Source: Candidatus Jorgensenbacteria bacterium RIFCSPHIGHO2_02_FULL_45_20 (GTDB lineage Bacteria > Patescibacteriota > Minisyncoccia > UBA6257 > GWB1-50-10). From it: DNA of 36,546 nt. Shown piece by piece: positions 1-9,008 of this stretch. The stretch is taken from the NCBI GenBank assembly GCA_001779535.1, contig MFKJ01000003.1, positions 1-36,546 of the forward strand. The letters run 5' to 3'. How positions within the stretch are numbered: the first letter of the stretch is position 1; every line of letters starts with the position of its first letter. The notes under the pieces were generated by a model. That model worked only from the letters and a program-made list of their open reading frames with translations, searched no databases and was not told the DNA's origin. Both the position numbers and the translations under genes were made by a program.

Positions 1-168
1 AGAAACAAATTGTCGCCTGTTCAGTTCATGCTACAATGGTCGAAGGCAAACGTCGTAAAAATGCCCATGGAGTCCAGAATAGGGTTGCATTATACATACT
101 GTTGACACCCTATCCTTACCGCCTTACTTTTAGAAATACGCGCGTGTTATCGCGCGCAGAATAACAAC

Positions 169-738
169 ATGGATAAGATAGTATTTGACGTGGAAACGAA
201 AAACACTTTCGCGGACATAGGCGGAGAAGCGAATATGCACAAGTTTGAAATATCCGTAGCGGCGGCATACTCTTATGACAAGGACGAGTACTATTGTTTT
301 GAAGAACGGGAACTTGACGAGTTGGGAGAAATGATGCGCAAAGCGGGGCTTATTATAGGTTTTTCAAGCAAGCGTTTCGACGTGCCTATTCTGAATAACT
401 ATTTCAAATTCAATCTTGGGGCGGTTCCCCACTACGATATCCTCGAACAAATTGAGAACAAATGGGGGCGGCGGATAAGTTTGGATTTGCTTAGCGAAGC
501 GAATCTCGGAATAAGGAAAACCGGCCACGGGCTTGAGGCCATAGAGTGGTATAAAAACGGGGAAATGGAAAAACTCAAGGAATACTGCAAGCAGGACGTT
601 AAGATAACGAAGCAGATTTTCGACCTTATAAAAGCCCAAAAATATCTGTGGATTCCGCAGAGAAATAATCCGGAAATGGCGAAAGTCGAACTGAAGTACG
701 AGGAAAAAGAACCTGACCCGCAGGGCGCTTTGCTATAA
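169..738 (+). CDS. RNase H-fold DEDD 3'-5' exonuclease-like protein
   Basis: Motifs VFDVETKN (DxE), GFSSKRFDVPIL and YCKQDVKITKQIF (late acidic residue) fit a DEDD/YprB-type exonuclease fold. Confidence 0.7.
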   Translation: MDKIVFDVETKNTFADIGGEANMHKFEISVAAAYSYDKDEYYCFEERELDELGEMMRKAGLIIGFSSKRFDVPILNNYFKFNLGAVPHYDILEQIENKWGRRISLDLLSEANLGIRKTGHGLEAIEWYKNGEMEKLKEYCKQDVKITKQIFDLIKAQKYLWIPQRNNPEMAKVELKYEEKEPDPQGALL

Positions 739-750
739 TTTAATTAAGAT

Positions 751-849
751 ATGTTTTTGAACCCCAAGAAACACAAAGTGCTTATATTTGTCGTGGTGAT
801 GATTCTCGCGCTTGGAATGATAGTGATGTATATGCCGCTATTTTTTTAG
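751..849 (+). CDS. 32-aa predicted single-pass membrane microprotein
   Basis: Own translation: MFLNPKKHKVLIFVVVMILALGMIVMYMPLFF*. Positive N-terminus plus one hydrophobic helix; fits between two same-strand genes. Confidence 0.45.
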   Translation: MFLNPKKHKVLIFVVVMILALGMIVMYMPLFF

Positions 850-861
850 TGGATCGAATTT

Positions 862-2085
862 ATGCGCGACAGGGATGTGTATAAAATAATCTCGGAAGAA
901 TCAAAGCGGCAGGCAAACACGCTTAACCTTATTGCCTCCGAAAACTATGTTTCGAGCGACGTGCTTGAAGCGCTCGGAAGCGTTTTTACGAATAAATACG
1001 CCGAAGGGTACCCGCGCGCGAGGTATTACGCGGGCGGAAAAAATGTTGACGATATCGAAGAATTGGCAAAATCGCGGGCGATGAAGTTGTTCCGTCTTTC
1101 CAAAGCCAAATGGAGCGTTAATGTTCAGCCGTACTCCGGTTCCCCCGCCAACCTTGCCGTATTAAGCGCGCTTATTCCTATCGGTGAAAAGATAATGGGA
1201 ATGTCGCTTGATGCCGGTGGACATCTGACGCACGGCCACAAGGCGAGTATAACAGGGAAACTATGGGAACAGACGCGCTATGGAGTTGACAGGATAAGCG
1301 AAGAAATTGACTATGGCGAGCTTTTGAACAGGGCGCTCATCGAGAGACCGAAATGCATAATAGCCGGAGGAAGCGCGTACTCGCGCATAATTGATTTTTC
1401 AAGGATGCGCACCATCGCTGATGAAATTAACGCTCTGCTTTTCATTGATATGTCGCACTTCGCGGGGCTTGTCGCTGGCGGCTTTTATCCGTCCCCTTTC
1501 AAATATGCCGATGTCGTTATGACGACGACTCACAAGACGCTCCGCGGTCCGCGCGCCGGCGTAATATTTTCAAGAAAAGAATTTTCGGCGGCAATAGACA
1601 GGTCGGTGTTTCCCGGCATACAGGGCGGGCCGCATATAAACCAGATTGCCGCCATCGCCGTAGCGCTTAAAGAAGCCGCCGCGCCGTCATTCAAAAGCTA
1701 CGCCAAACATGTAGTCGAGAACGCTAAAATACTCGCGAATGAGTTGGACGCTTTGGGCTGGAAAATCATCTCCGGAGGAACGGATACCCACCTGTTTTTG
1801 GTTGATACTATGTCGCGCGGCATCTCCGGCAAAACAGCAAGCGATTTACTTGAGGGTGTCGGCGTAGTTGTTAATAAAAATATGATTCCGTTTGACGAGC
1901 GAAACCCGGGCGATCCTTCGGGAATCCGTATCGGCACGCCCGCCATTACAACTCGCGGTATGAAGGAAAAAGAAATGAAAATAATCGCTGGAATCATAGA
2001 TAAAACGCTTGTCAAAAAATCCCGCCGTCCGGAAATCGAATCGCAAGTAAAAGAACTTTGCGGCAAATTTACGATGAAAAATTGA
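862..2085 (+). CDS. glyA: Serine hydroxymethyltransferase
   Basis: LNLIASENYVS, KYAEGYPRARYYAGG, TTTHKTLRGPRAG (PLP lysine region). Confidence 0.96.
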   Translation: MRDRDVYKIISEESKRQANTLNLIASENYVSSDVLEALGSVFTNKYAEGYPRARYYAGGKNVDDIEELAKSRAMKLFRLSKAKWSVNVQPYSGSPANLAVLSALIPIGEKIMGMSLDAGGHLTHGHKASITGKLWEQTRYGVDRISEEIDYGELLNRALIERPKCIIAGGSAYSRIIDFSRMRTIADEINALLFIDMSHFAGLVAGGFYPSPFKYADVVMTTTHKTLRGPRAGVIFSRKEFSAAIDRSVFPGIQGGPHINQIAAIAVALKEAAAPSFKSYAKHVVENAKILANELDALGWKIISGGTDTHLFLVDTMSRGISGKTASDLLEGVGVVVNKNMIPFDERNPGDPSGIRIGTPAITTRGMKEKEMKIIAGIIDKTLVKKSRRPEIESQVKELCGKFTMKN

Positions 2086-2256
2086 CAATTCGCGAGGTGC
2101 CGTAATACAATGAACTAAATTATATGGACTTCGCGAGTAACCTTTGGACGATTATTCTTTTACCGCTTGCGGCGCGCTTGCTTGTCGCCGCGGGCAACCG
2201 GTCGGAGGTTTTTTGCAGAGGTTCTCGATAAAACAAAAGAGGAAGTTTGCAAAAAG

Positions 2257-2284
2257 CCCCCGACAAAAATCGAGGGTTTTGTTA
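2257..2284 (+). terminator. Rho-independent terminator
   Basis: CCCCCGA-caaaaa-TCGAGGG (one mismatch) followed by TTTTGTTATTT. Confidence 0.6.
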
Positions 2285-2321
2285 TTTAATAACCGAATTA
2301 ATGTTTTTATAGGAGTTGGTT

Positions 2322-2765
2322 ATGTCTGAAATCATACTTTTTACGTTGTCAGATTGTACGAAAAGCATGGAAATTTTCACCGAAATAAATAACAAAGATG
2401 TTATTGGACAGATTTATCTGTCCTCGTTAGAAATTTCCGCGGATTTAATTAAACCGATGTCGGCATGCAAAATTGCCCTTTTTGACAAGCCATTCCCACA
2501 AATAAGAAAGAGAGGAGGAAAAGAATTTAGATATCTTCAACCAAACGCACAAATAGCCCCTATTTGGGCGAAAAGTGCGGATTGGGTAGTTCAAATCTCT
2601 CCTAACATGAAGAACATACGCAGATGTGCATTGCACATCTGTAGTAGTTTTTTACATCATCGAGAAGAGAGAGAAAGAAACGGGTGGTTCCCGTGGGGGG
2701 AAAAGCCCAAAAAAATAGATAAAGACAAACAGGAAGCGCTTGGTAAAACTACAAGCGCTTGGTAA
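2322..2765 (+). CDS. Hypothetical protein
   Basis: Open frame; AGGAG a suitable distance upstream of ATG 2322. Contains internal palindromes, so coding status is uncertain. Confidence 0.45.
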   Translation: MSEIILFTLSDCTKSMEIFTEINNKDVIGQIYLSSLEISADLIKPMSACKIALFDKPFPQIRKRGGKEFRYLQPNAQIAPIWAKSADWVVQISPNMKNIRRCALHICSSFLHHREERERNGWFPWGEKPKKIDKDKQEALGKTTSAW

Positions 2766-2767
2766 AA
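2734..2767 (+). repeat. Direct repeat AAGCGCTTGGTAAAA x2, period 19 bp
   Basis: Copies at 2734-2748 and 2753-2767. Confidence 0.8.
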
Positions 2768-2772
2768 TCATC

Positions 2773-2799
2773 GTCCCCCGACCCATAAAGTCGGGGGAC
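2773..2799 (+). terminator. Strong 10-bp hairpin, probable terminator
   Basis: GTCCCCCGAC-ccataaa-GTCGGGGGAC followed by AATCTTTTATA. Confidence 0.55.
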
Positions 2800-2849
2800 A
2801 ATCTTTTATATCTGCCCGCTATTGTTAATCAAGCGCCTGCGCTGTTAAG

Positions 2850-3677
2850 ATGGTTTTAATGATTATAGATGGTAAGAAAATAGCCACAGAGATAATCGAT
2901 AAGCTGAAACAGCTTGAAAAACCGAAGAAATTCCTCGCGGCGTTTTTAATTGGTGAAAATTCGGCCTCCGAAAGTTTTATAAAACAAAAAGAAAAAACCG
3001 CGGCGGCTCTCGGCGTTGATTTCAGGACTTACAAATTTTTAAACGATATATCGCAGGATAAGCTTCGAAAAGAAGCGTTGAAAATAGTATTAGGCGGAAA
3101 ATGCGGCGGTGCCATTGTCCAGCTTCCACTCCCCGCCCACATCAATTCGCAGTATGTTCTGAACGCTATTCCGCGCGAGAAAGACGTTGACGTTCTCGGC
3201 GAACGCGCGCTCGGAGCATTTTACGCCGGACGGAATCCGGCGCTTCCTCCGGCTGTCGGCGCGTTTGAAGAAATATCGCGAGCGGCAAACTATCCGCTTA
3301 ATACTTCGCGGGTTGCTGTTGTCGGTCTCGGTAATTTAGTCGGCAAGCCGATAGCGGTTTGGTGCGCGGGCAAAGTACGGGAACTTTATCTTTTGGATAA
3401 GGGAAGCGACTTCGCGGTTTTGAAGCAGACGGATATAGCGGTGTGCGGCGCTGGAGTCCCCGGACTTATCAAACCGGAAATGTTAAAAGAAACCGCGCTT
3501 GTGGTTGACTTCGGTTACGGCTTAAAGAATGGTAAATTCTCCGGCGATTTCGACTCCGAAAGTTTAAAAATTAAAAATTACAAATTAAAAATTAACTTCA
3601 CTCCCACTCCCGGCGGTACCGGCCCCATTCTTGTCGCGAAACTATTTGAAAATTTTTTCACGCTCGCAAAAGAATGA
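2850..3677 (+). CDS. folD: Divergent methylenetetrahydrofolate dehydrogenase/cyclohydrolase
   Basis: GAIVQLPLP, EKDVD, VVGLGNLVGKPIA, TPTPGGTGPI. Start may be 2859. Confidence 0.88.
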   Translation: MVLMIIDGKKIATEIIDKLKQLEKPKKFLAAFLIGENSASESFIKQKEKTAAALGVDFRTYKFLNDISQDKLRKEALKIVLGGKCGGAIVQLPLPAHINSQYVLNAIPREKDVDVLGERALGAFYAGRNPALPPAVGAFEEISRAANYPLNTSRVAVVGLGNLVGKPIAVWCAGKVRELYLLDKGSDFAVLKQTDIAVCGAGVPGLIKPEMLKETALVVDFGYGLKNGKFSGDFDSESLKIKNYKLKINFTPTPGGTGPILVAKLFENFFTLAKE

Positions 3678-3736
3678 ATAACCGCGCCGCAAGCGGCGGG
3701 ACATCAGAGCGGGGACTTAATAAAAAATCAGATATT

Positions 3737-4777
3737 TTATTCTACCTCGGCCGGCGTTACTCCTTTCTTCTCCGCCGTTTCTTTTATTTTCTTTTTTATC
3801 GCTTCAAGCGTTTTTTTGTCCTCTTTGAGCTTCAACCGCGCGTTATCGAATCCAACTCCGAGTTTTTCTCCTTCAAACGACAAACTCGCGCCGGCTTTCG
3901 CGATAACGCCGTATTTAATTCCGGTATTCAAAACATCCGACTCATACGAAACACCCTCACCGTACATAATATCGAATTCAGCAATCCTGAACGGCGGAGC
4001 AACTTTGTTTTTTACGACTTTCGCTTTCGTCCTGTTCCCTATCACCTCCTCGCCTTTTTTCACCTGCGCGATGCGGCGCACGTCTATGCGCACCGAACAG
4101 TAAAACTTCAGAGCCATCCCGCCCGGAGTCGTTTCCGGATTGCCGAACATTATCCCTATTTTCATCCGTAGCTGGTTTATGAAAATTATAATCGTGCTGG
4201 TTTTGGCCGCTATCGCCGTAAGTTTTCGGAGCGCCTGCGACAAAAGCCGCGCCTGAAGTCCGATATGCTGCGCGCCCATTTCTCCCTCGATTTCCGCCCT
4301 TGGCGTAAGCGCCGCCACAGAATCCACGACAACAATGTTTATTATTCCGGAGCGTACCACGCTTTCAAGAATGTTCAGCGCCTCTTCGCCGTTGTCGGGC
4401 TGGGAAATGATAAGGTCTTTTACCTTCACGCCTATTCTCGCCGCGTATTCGGGGTCGAGCGCGTGTTCAGCGTCTATGAACGCCGCTTTCCCGCCGCGCT
4501 TCTGAACTTCGGCTATCGCGTGGAGAGCGAGAGTCGTTTTCCCCGAACTCTCTGGCCCGAAGATTTCTATAATTCGTCCTTTCGGCAATCCGCCGCCCAA
4601 AGCCATATCGAGCGAAAACGAGCCGGACGGAACAACTTCTACTTTCGTATGAAGATGATTGCCGAGAGTCATCACGGCTCCCTCGCCAAATCTGGAGCGA
4701 AGCGACTCCATGAGCGACTCTATACTGTCTCCTATCGGTTTACCGTCCGTTTCTTTTACATTTTTCTTTGTATTCAT
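3737..4777 (-). CDS. recA: Recombinase RecA
   Basis: [48 protein letters not shown]. Confidence 0.98.
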   Translation of the reverse strand: MNTKKNVKETDGKPIGDSIESLMESLRSRFGEGAVMTLGNHLHTKVEVVPSGSFSLDMALGGGLPKGRIIEIFGPESSGKTTLALHAIAEVQKRGGKAAFIDAEHALDPEYAARIGVKVKDLIISQPDNGEEALNILESVVRSGIINIVVVDSVAALTPRAEIEGEMGAQHIGLQARLLSQALRKLTAIAAKTSTIIIFINQLRMKIGIMFGNPETTPGGMALKFYCSVRIDVRRIAQVKKGEEVIGNRTKAKVVKNKVAPPFRIAEFDIMYGEGVSYESDVLNTGIKYGVIAKAGASLSFEGEKLGVGFDNARLKLKEDKKTLEAIKKKIKETAEKKGVTPAEVE

Positions 4778-4786
4778 TTTTAGATA

Positions 4787-5491
4787 TTATAATCCGCCGC
4801 CGGATAACTCGCCACTCGTTTCGAATTCCGGAACGATTGCGGGGGCGCTGGTTGCGACTTCAAAGAAAATTCTTTTTTCGATTGTGTATTCCTTGCCGAG
4901 AAATTTTTTCACGTTGAATTTAAGCGTATTAAATCCGGGCGAAAGTTTTATTTCTTTCTCAAAACTCCCGTCGCTCGAAAGATAAATCTGTTCGCCGTTC
5001 AGAATCAAGTCGTTTGTGGGAGGCGTCTTTCCTTTCAGCGTGAAGTTTTCCTCTTTGACTACCATATTGTCTTCCACTCCCGAAAGCGACAGTTCCGGCG
5101 TTCCGAAATACGAATAAAGCCGTACAAAAACATACACCGCCACAATAATTCCCAAAACGGAGAACGCGACAATCTTTTTGTTTAACCGGCGCCTTAGGAA
5201 CATGTTGCCCGGAAGCGTATTACTCGTTCCGGTTTTGCGCACAAAATCAGCATCTTTGAAGTGTTTAATCCAGACCTGTTCACCATCCAATCCAAGCGCC
5301 TTTGATATTTTTATGATGTATCCGTGAAGATATGGGGATGGGGGCAATTCCTCCACGCGCTTTTCGATGAGAAGCGACAAAAAACGGTCGGAAATGCCGG
5401 TTGTTTGCGATAGATAATCAAGCGACACGCCCTTGGCGCGCATCGCTTCAAGTATAATATCGGAGAAACTGTTCTTAAACTCATCTGTCAT
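4787..5491 (-). CDS. RodZ-like membrane protein: N-terminal HTH, one TM helix, extracytoplasmic beta domain
   Basis: HTH_25-like N-terminus (ILEAMRAKGVSLDYLSQTTGISDRFL), positively charged stretch followed by a TM helix. The track ORF extends to 5599, but MTDEF at 5491 is the more natural start. Confidence 0.65.
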   Translation of the reverse strand: MTDEFKNSFSDIILEAMRAKGVSLDYLSQTTGISDRFLSLLIEKRVEELPPSPYLHGYIIKISKALGLDGEQVWIKHFKDADFVRKTGTSNTLPGNMFLRRRLNKKIVAFSVLGIIVAVYVFVRLYSYFGTPELSLSGVEDNMVVKEENFTLKGKTPPTNDLILNGEQIYLSSDGSFEKEIKLSPGFNTLKFNVKKFLGKEYTIEKRIFFEVATSAPAIVPEFETSGELSGGGL

Positions 5492-5625
5492 AATGACTAT
5501 TTTATCGCGTGAGGGTTTTTGGCACAAGCGCGCGTTTCTTATGTAACGCGAATCTCCCACCATTATAGGCGTGGGCTTCATACCGTGGGGAGACCACATT
5601 CTTATCCGCCGTCTATGACAATTTA

Positions 5626-7743
5626 TTATAACAAAACATCTCTCGGTTTCGCGCCTTCGCCGGGGCCAACTACTCCGCGCTCTTCCATCATATCAAGGAG
5701 TCGCGCGGCGCGGGCATAGCCAACTTTAAGACGGCGCTGGAGTAAAGACGCGGACGCTTTGCCGGCGCTTCTTATGACTTCAACCGCCTCCTCATAGAGT
5801 TCGTCGTCGTCCGCTTTTTCCTCAAATGCTTCAAAATTCGGAGCGTCAAGCGAAGGACGGTCATTTGCTTCCTCAAGCGACGAGCCGTTTATGAAGTCCT
5901 GCGAAAGAGACGGATTATTTTTCTTTATAAATTCAACAACTTTTTTTATCTCATCTTCCGAGATGTACGCTCCCTGAACGCGTTTCGGTTTTGACAATTC
6001 GGACGAAACGAAAAGCAAGTCCCCTCTTCCGAGAAGTTTTTCAGCTCCGGCGGAATCAAGAATCGTGCGCGAATCAACCTGGCTTGCGACTTGAAGAGCG
6101 ATTCGAGTCGTAATATTCGCCTTGATAAGACCTGTTATAACTTCAACCGATGGCCTCTGCGTTGATACGATCAAATGAATGCCAGTCGCGCGCGCCATCT
6201 GGGCGAGGCGGATTATCGCGCCCTCAACTTCCCTCCCGTATGAAGACATAAGATCGGCGAGTTCATCTATCACTATTAATATGTAAGGCAAGTCGCTGTG
6301 GTTTTTGTGATAACTTTTTATATCGCGAGAACCCGATTCAAGAAGAAGCTGATACCTGCGGTCCATTTCCTGTATCGCCCACCTAAGAGAACCAAGCGCT
6401 TTTTTGTTTTCCGTTATAACAGGCGCGAGAAGATGAGGAATGCCGCCGTATACGGACAGTTCGACTCTCTTCGGGTCAACCAATATGAGTCGCAGCGTGT
6501 CCGGTGAATTTTTGAAAAGAATGGACAGTAAAATCGCGTGTAGCATTATTGATTTTCCGCTTCCTGTGGCGCCGGCAACTAAAAGGTGCGGCATTTTGCT
6601 TATATCCTGGAATATCGGTTCGCCGCTTACATTTCTACCGAGACCGAACGTGAGTAAGCTGGATTTTTGAAATTCAGGATAAAGCAATATGCTTCCGAGA
6701 CGCACTATCGCCGCCGCCTTATTGGGAACTTCTATGCCAACGAGCGATTTTCCGGGAATAGGCGCCTCGATTCTTATAGGGTGCGCCGCGAGCGAAAGCG
6801 CGAGGTCTTGATTCAACGCTATGATTTTTGACAAACGAACCCCCTCCGCCGGTTTCAATGTGTAGCGCGTTACGGTAGGTCCGACGTTTATTTCTCCCAT
6901 TTCAACCGATATACCGAAACTTTCAAGCGTGCGCTTTATCATATTCGCGTTCGCGCGCAGGTCGCCTATCGTCGGTTTTTCTATCGTTGAAGAAAGAATG
7001 GAAAGAGGCGGGGCGATGTAATTTTTTATCCGCTTCTGTTTTAATTCCGTTAATTTTTCCGAATCGGTAACAAATTCCGGAATTTCATCACGCGCGCCGG
7101 AAGAACTCTCCCCTCTTTTTTTGTCTCTGGATAATTTCTCCTTGGTATTTTTCTGCGCGTATTCCGGCGTATTTTGCTCCGCGATTTTTTCCTCATCCGC
7201 GTAATTTTCGTAGGCGTCTTTTTTACGGAAAAGCGGAAAGTTTATATTAAGATTCAGCGGACGGTTGAGCGCAACCAAAGACGATATCACGAAAACAATA
7301 AATGTTATAAGAATGGACGCTGGAGTTCCGAACGGCTGTTTTAATTTTCCTGTAAAGCTACCCAACAGTCCCCCATGTCCGTTCGCGATAATGTCTATAA
7401 ACCCGAGCCCGGATATGAAAATAAGAATACTCGCTCCGGCGGTTATCCATATATCGCGCTTGAAGTCGCGTTCTTCGTCCGACAACAATGAAAACGCGAG
7501 TATGAAAAAAATCATGGGGAATAAGAAATACCCCCATCCGAAAAATTTAGTTAACGCATTGTATACCGAATTACCGAACGGCCCCGCCTGTCTAACTCCC
7601 GCGAGCAGGAATAATATTGCTATTCCCAAAAAAAGAACAACCCAAATAGTTTTCAAAATGTCCGGATGAAGAGAATCGGAAATTTTTGCGCTTTGTTTTT
7701 TCACGGCTGGAGTTTCTTTCTTATTTTTTGATTTTTTTGCCAT
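5626..7743 (-). CDS. ftsK: DNA translocase FtsK/SpoIIIE
   Basis: N-terminal TM helices, MPHLLVAGATGSGKSIMLHAI Walker A, LILVDPKRVELSVY, C-terminal winged-helix gamma-like domain. Confidence 0.96.
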   Translation of the reverse strand: MAKKSKNKKETPAVKKQSAKISDSLHPDILKTIWVVLFLGIAILFLLAGVRQAGPFGNSVYNALTKFFGWGYFLFPMIFFILAFSLLSDEERDFKRDIWITAGASILIFISGLGFIDIIANGHGGLLGSFTGKLKQPFGTPASILITFIVFVISSLVALNRPLNLNINFPLFRKKDAYENYADEEKIAEQNTPEYAQKNTKEKLSRDKKRGESSSGARDEIPEFVTDSEKLTELKQKRIKNYIAPPLSILSSTIEKPTIGDLRANANMIKRTLESFGISVEMGEINVGPTVTRYTLKPAEGVRLSKIIALNQDLALSLAAHPIRIEAPIPGKSLVGIEVPNKAAAIVRLGSILLYPEFQKSSLLTFGLGRNVSGEPIFQDISKMPHLLVAGATGSGKSIMLHAILLSILFKNSPDTLRLILVDPKRVELSVYGGIPHLLAPVITENKKALGSLRWAIQEMDRRYQLLLESGSRDIKSYHKNHSDLPYILIVIDELADLMSSYGREVEGAIIRLAQMARATGIHLIVSTQRPSVEVITGLIKANITTRIALQVASQVDSRTILDSAGAEKLLGRGDLLFVSSELSKPKRVQGAYISEDEIKKVVEFIKKNNPSLSQDFINGSSLEEANDRPSLDAPNFEAFEEKADDDELYEEAVEVIRSAGKASASLLQRRLKVGYARAARLLDMMEERGVVGPGEGAKPRDVLL

Positions 7744-7987
7744 ATGGTTTTGTGTGTGCTTTTAATTAAATGCTAAATTTTGGCAAAATTCAATTTTAAC
7801 CGGACCGGAAATTGTCGCTTAAAATGATATAGATATTTAGGGGGATTTTTCCGCCATAATGTGGAAACGATAAAGACATTCCCCCACCATTGCGGAAAAT
7901 ATTGAAACATCGGCGGCAAGCGGCAGAACTGTACTGGCGGAAACCGTATAAATTCGTTTCTGAACTTATTTTTAGTGATACGATAAG

Positions 7988-8008
7988 TTATCCACATATT
8001 GTGGATAA
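7988..8008. promoter_or_regulatory. Inverted pair of perfect DnaA boxes
   Basis: TTATCCACA (7988-7996), 3-bp spacer, TGTGGATAA (8000-8008). A one-mismatch box TAATCCACA lies at 8299-8307. Confidence 0.75.
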
Positions 8009-8146
8009 GTTGGAAGCACTAAGTTGTTGTTTTAAATTTGGTCATAAAAATTGAAAAAACAGGAAAAACTGAAAAACCTGCTTAAATAAAACTCGGAAGC
8101 TGGTAATGCGATGAAACCTACACTTTTGAAAAATGATACACAAAAA

Positions 8147-8162
8147 TGTTTCACGTGAAACA
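8147..8162. promoter_or_regulatory. parS site
   Basis: TGTTTCACGTGAAACA, identical to the canonical bacterial parS 16-mer. Confidence 0.92.
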
Positions 8163-8223
8163 TTTTTTACAACAAGCTGGTAATGCGATGAAACCTACAT
8201 TTCTTGAAAAACGCACTTGAAAA

Positions 8224-8239
8224 TGTTTCACGTGAAACA
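8224..8239. promoter_or_regulatory. parS site (second copy)
   Basis: TGTTTCACGTGAAACA. Confidence 0.92.
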
Positions 8240-8352
8240 TTTTGAAACAAAAATCGGGGGTCAGAAAATGGTTTTTGAAAGTGTCTTAAATTAGGCAGTA
8301 ATCCACAGGGTCGAACCAAGACCAAGCGGATGATGGGGTGTATAGTTGAGAT

Positions 8353-8745
8353 ATGGTTGAAAAAGACAGCGACGCAAACCGGAAACAATCGCTTGGGAAG
8401 GATGGGGAGGACTATGCCTGTGACATTCTTGAAAGAAAGGGCTATAAAATTATCGAGCGCAACTTCCGGCTCCAGGTAGGAGAGATAGATATAATAGCGA
8501 AAGAACTAAATGGCACGGTCGTTTTTGTGGAAGTTAAAACCGTTGGAAAATTCAGTTTTGGAGGGTTAAAACCGGAGGATAATATGTCGGTGGCAAAAAT
8601 GAAAAAATTCAGGCGAATCGCGTCGCTTTATGCGAACGCACGGAAAGAAATGATAAATGAGAACAGGGGATACAGATTAGATCTTATTGCCTTATCAAAA
8701 GTTGGAAACGATTTTATAGCGAGGCATTATGAAAATGTGGGGTAG
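8353..8745 (+). CDS. YraN family (UPF0102) endonuclease-like protein
   Basis: GEDYACDILERKGYKIIERNFRLQVGEIDIIA...VVFVEVKTV. Confidence 0.92.
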   Translation: MVEKDSDANRKQSLGKDGEDYACDILERKGYKIIERNFRLQVGEIDIIAKELNGTVVFVEVKTVGKFSFGGLKPEDNMSVAKMKKFRRIASLYANARKEMINENRGYRLDLIALSKVGNDFIARHYENVG

Positions 8746-8820
8746 CTGGAGGTACACGAAAATATAATACATAATATATTATTCTATGTGTCAATGGTGG
8801 ACTATTTGCAGATATTGTGG

Positions 8821-8826
8821 TATAAT
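8821..8826 (+). promoter_or_regulatory. -10 element of a probable nusA promoter
   Basis: TATAAT with TGGACT 17 bp upstream (4/6 to TTGACA). Confidence 0.4.
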
Positions 8827-9008
8827 TATAGATAGAGGCGCATGATAACCGAATAACGAATGGTTGCAACATTATAACATTCGTGTAATATAAGATAACC
8901 GTTCCGTTAATTAGCGAGAACGGATGTTTTTTATCCGAATACCGTAATTCGCTTATTTGGCGGTATAGAGTAAGGAGTGATAATATAAACTAATATAAAA
9001 AATAAAAC

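Larger units (their letters stand above)
8097..8250 (+). repeat. Tandem direct repeat, 2 units of 77 bp, each carrying parS
   Basis: AAGCTGGTAATGCGATGAAACCTACA starts at 8097 and 8174; parS copies have the same 77-bp offset. Confidence 0.9.

Noticed and set aside
364-639. Numerous antisense and out-of-frame ORFs in the track, such as this one, 3674-4171, 4265-4783, 9408-10205 and 26114-26806
   Set aside because: Each lies opposite or within a confidently assigned conserved gene and has no recognisable domain.
5491-5599. Upstream extension of the RodZ-like ORF (MWSPHGMKPTP...)
   Set aside because: Overlaps a -10 element and two hairpins; residues do not resemble the family N-terminus.
7773-8388. 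Minus-strand ORFs 7773-7997 and 8167-8388
   Set aside because: They cover the DnaA-box and parS region and translate parS palindromes; better explained as non-coding.
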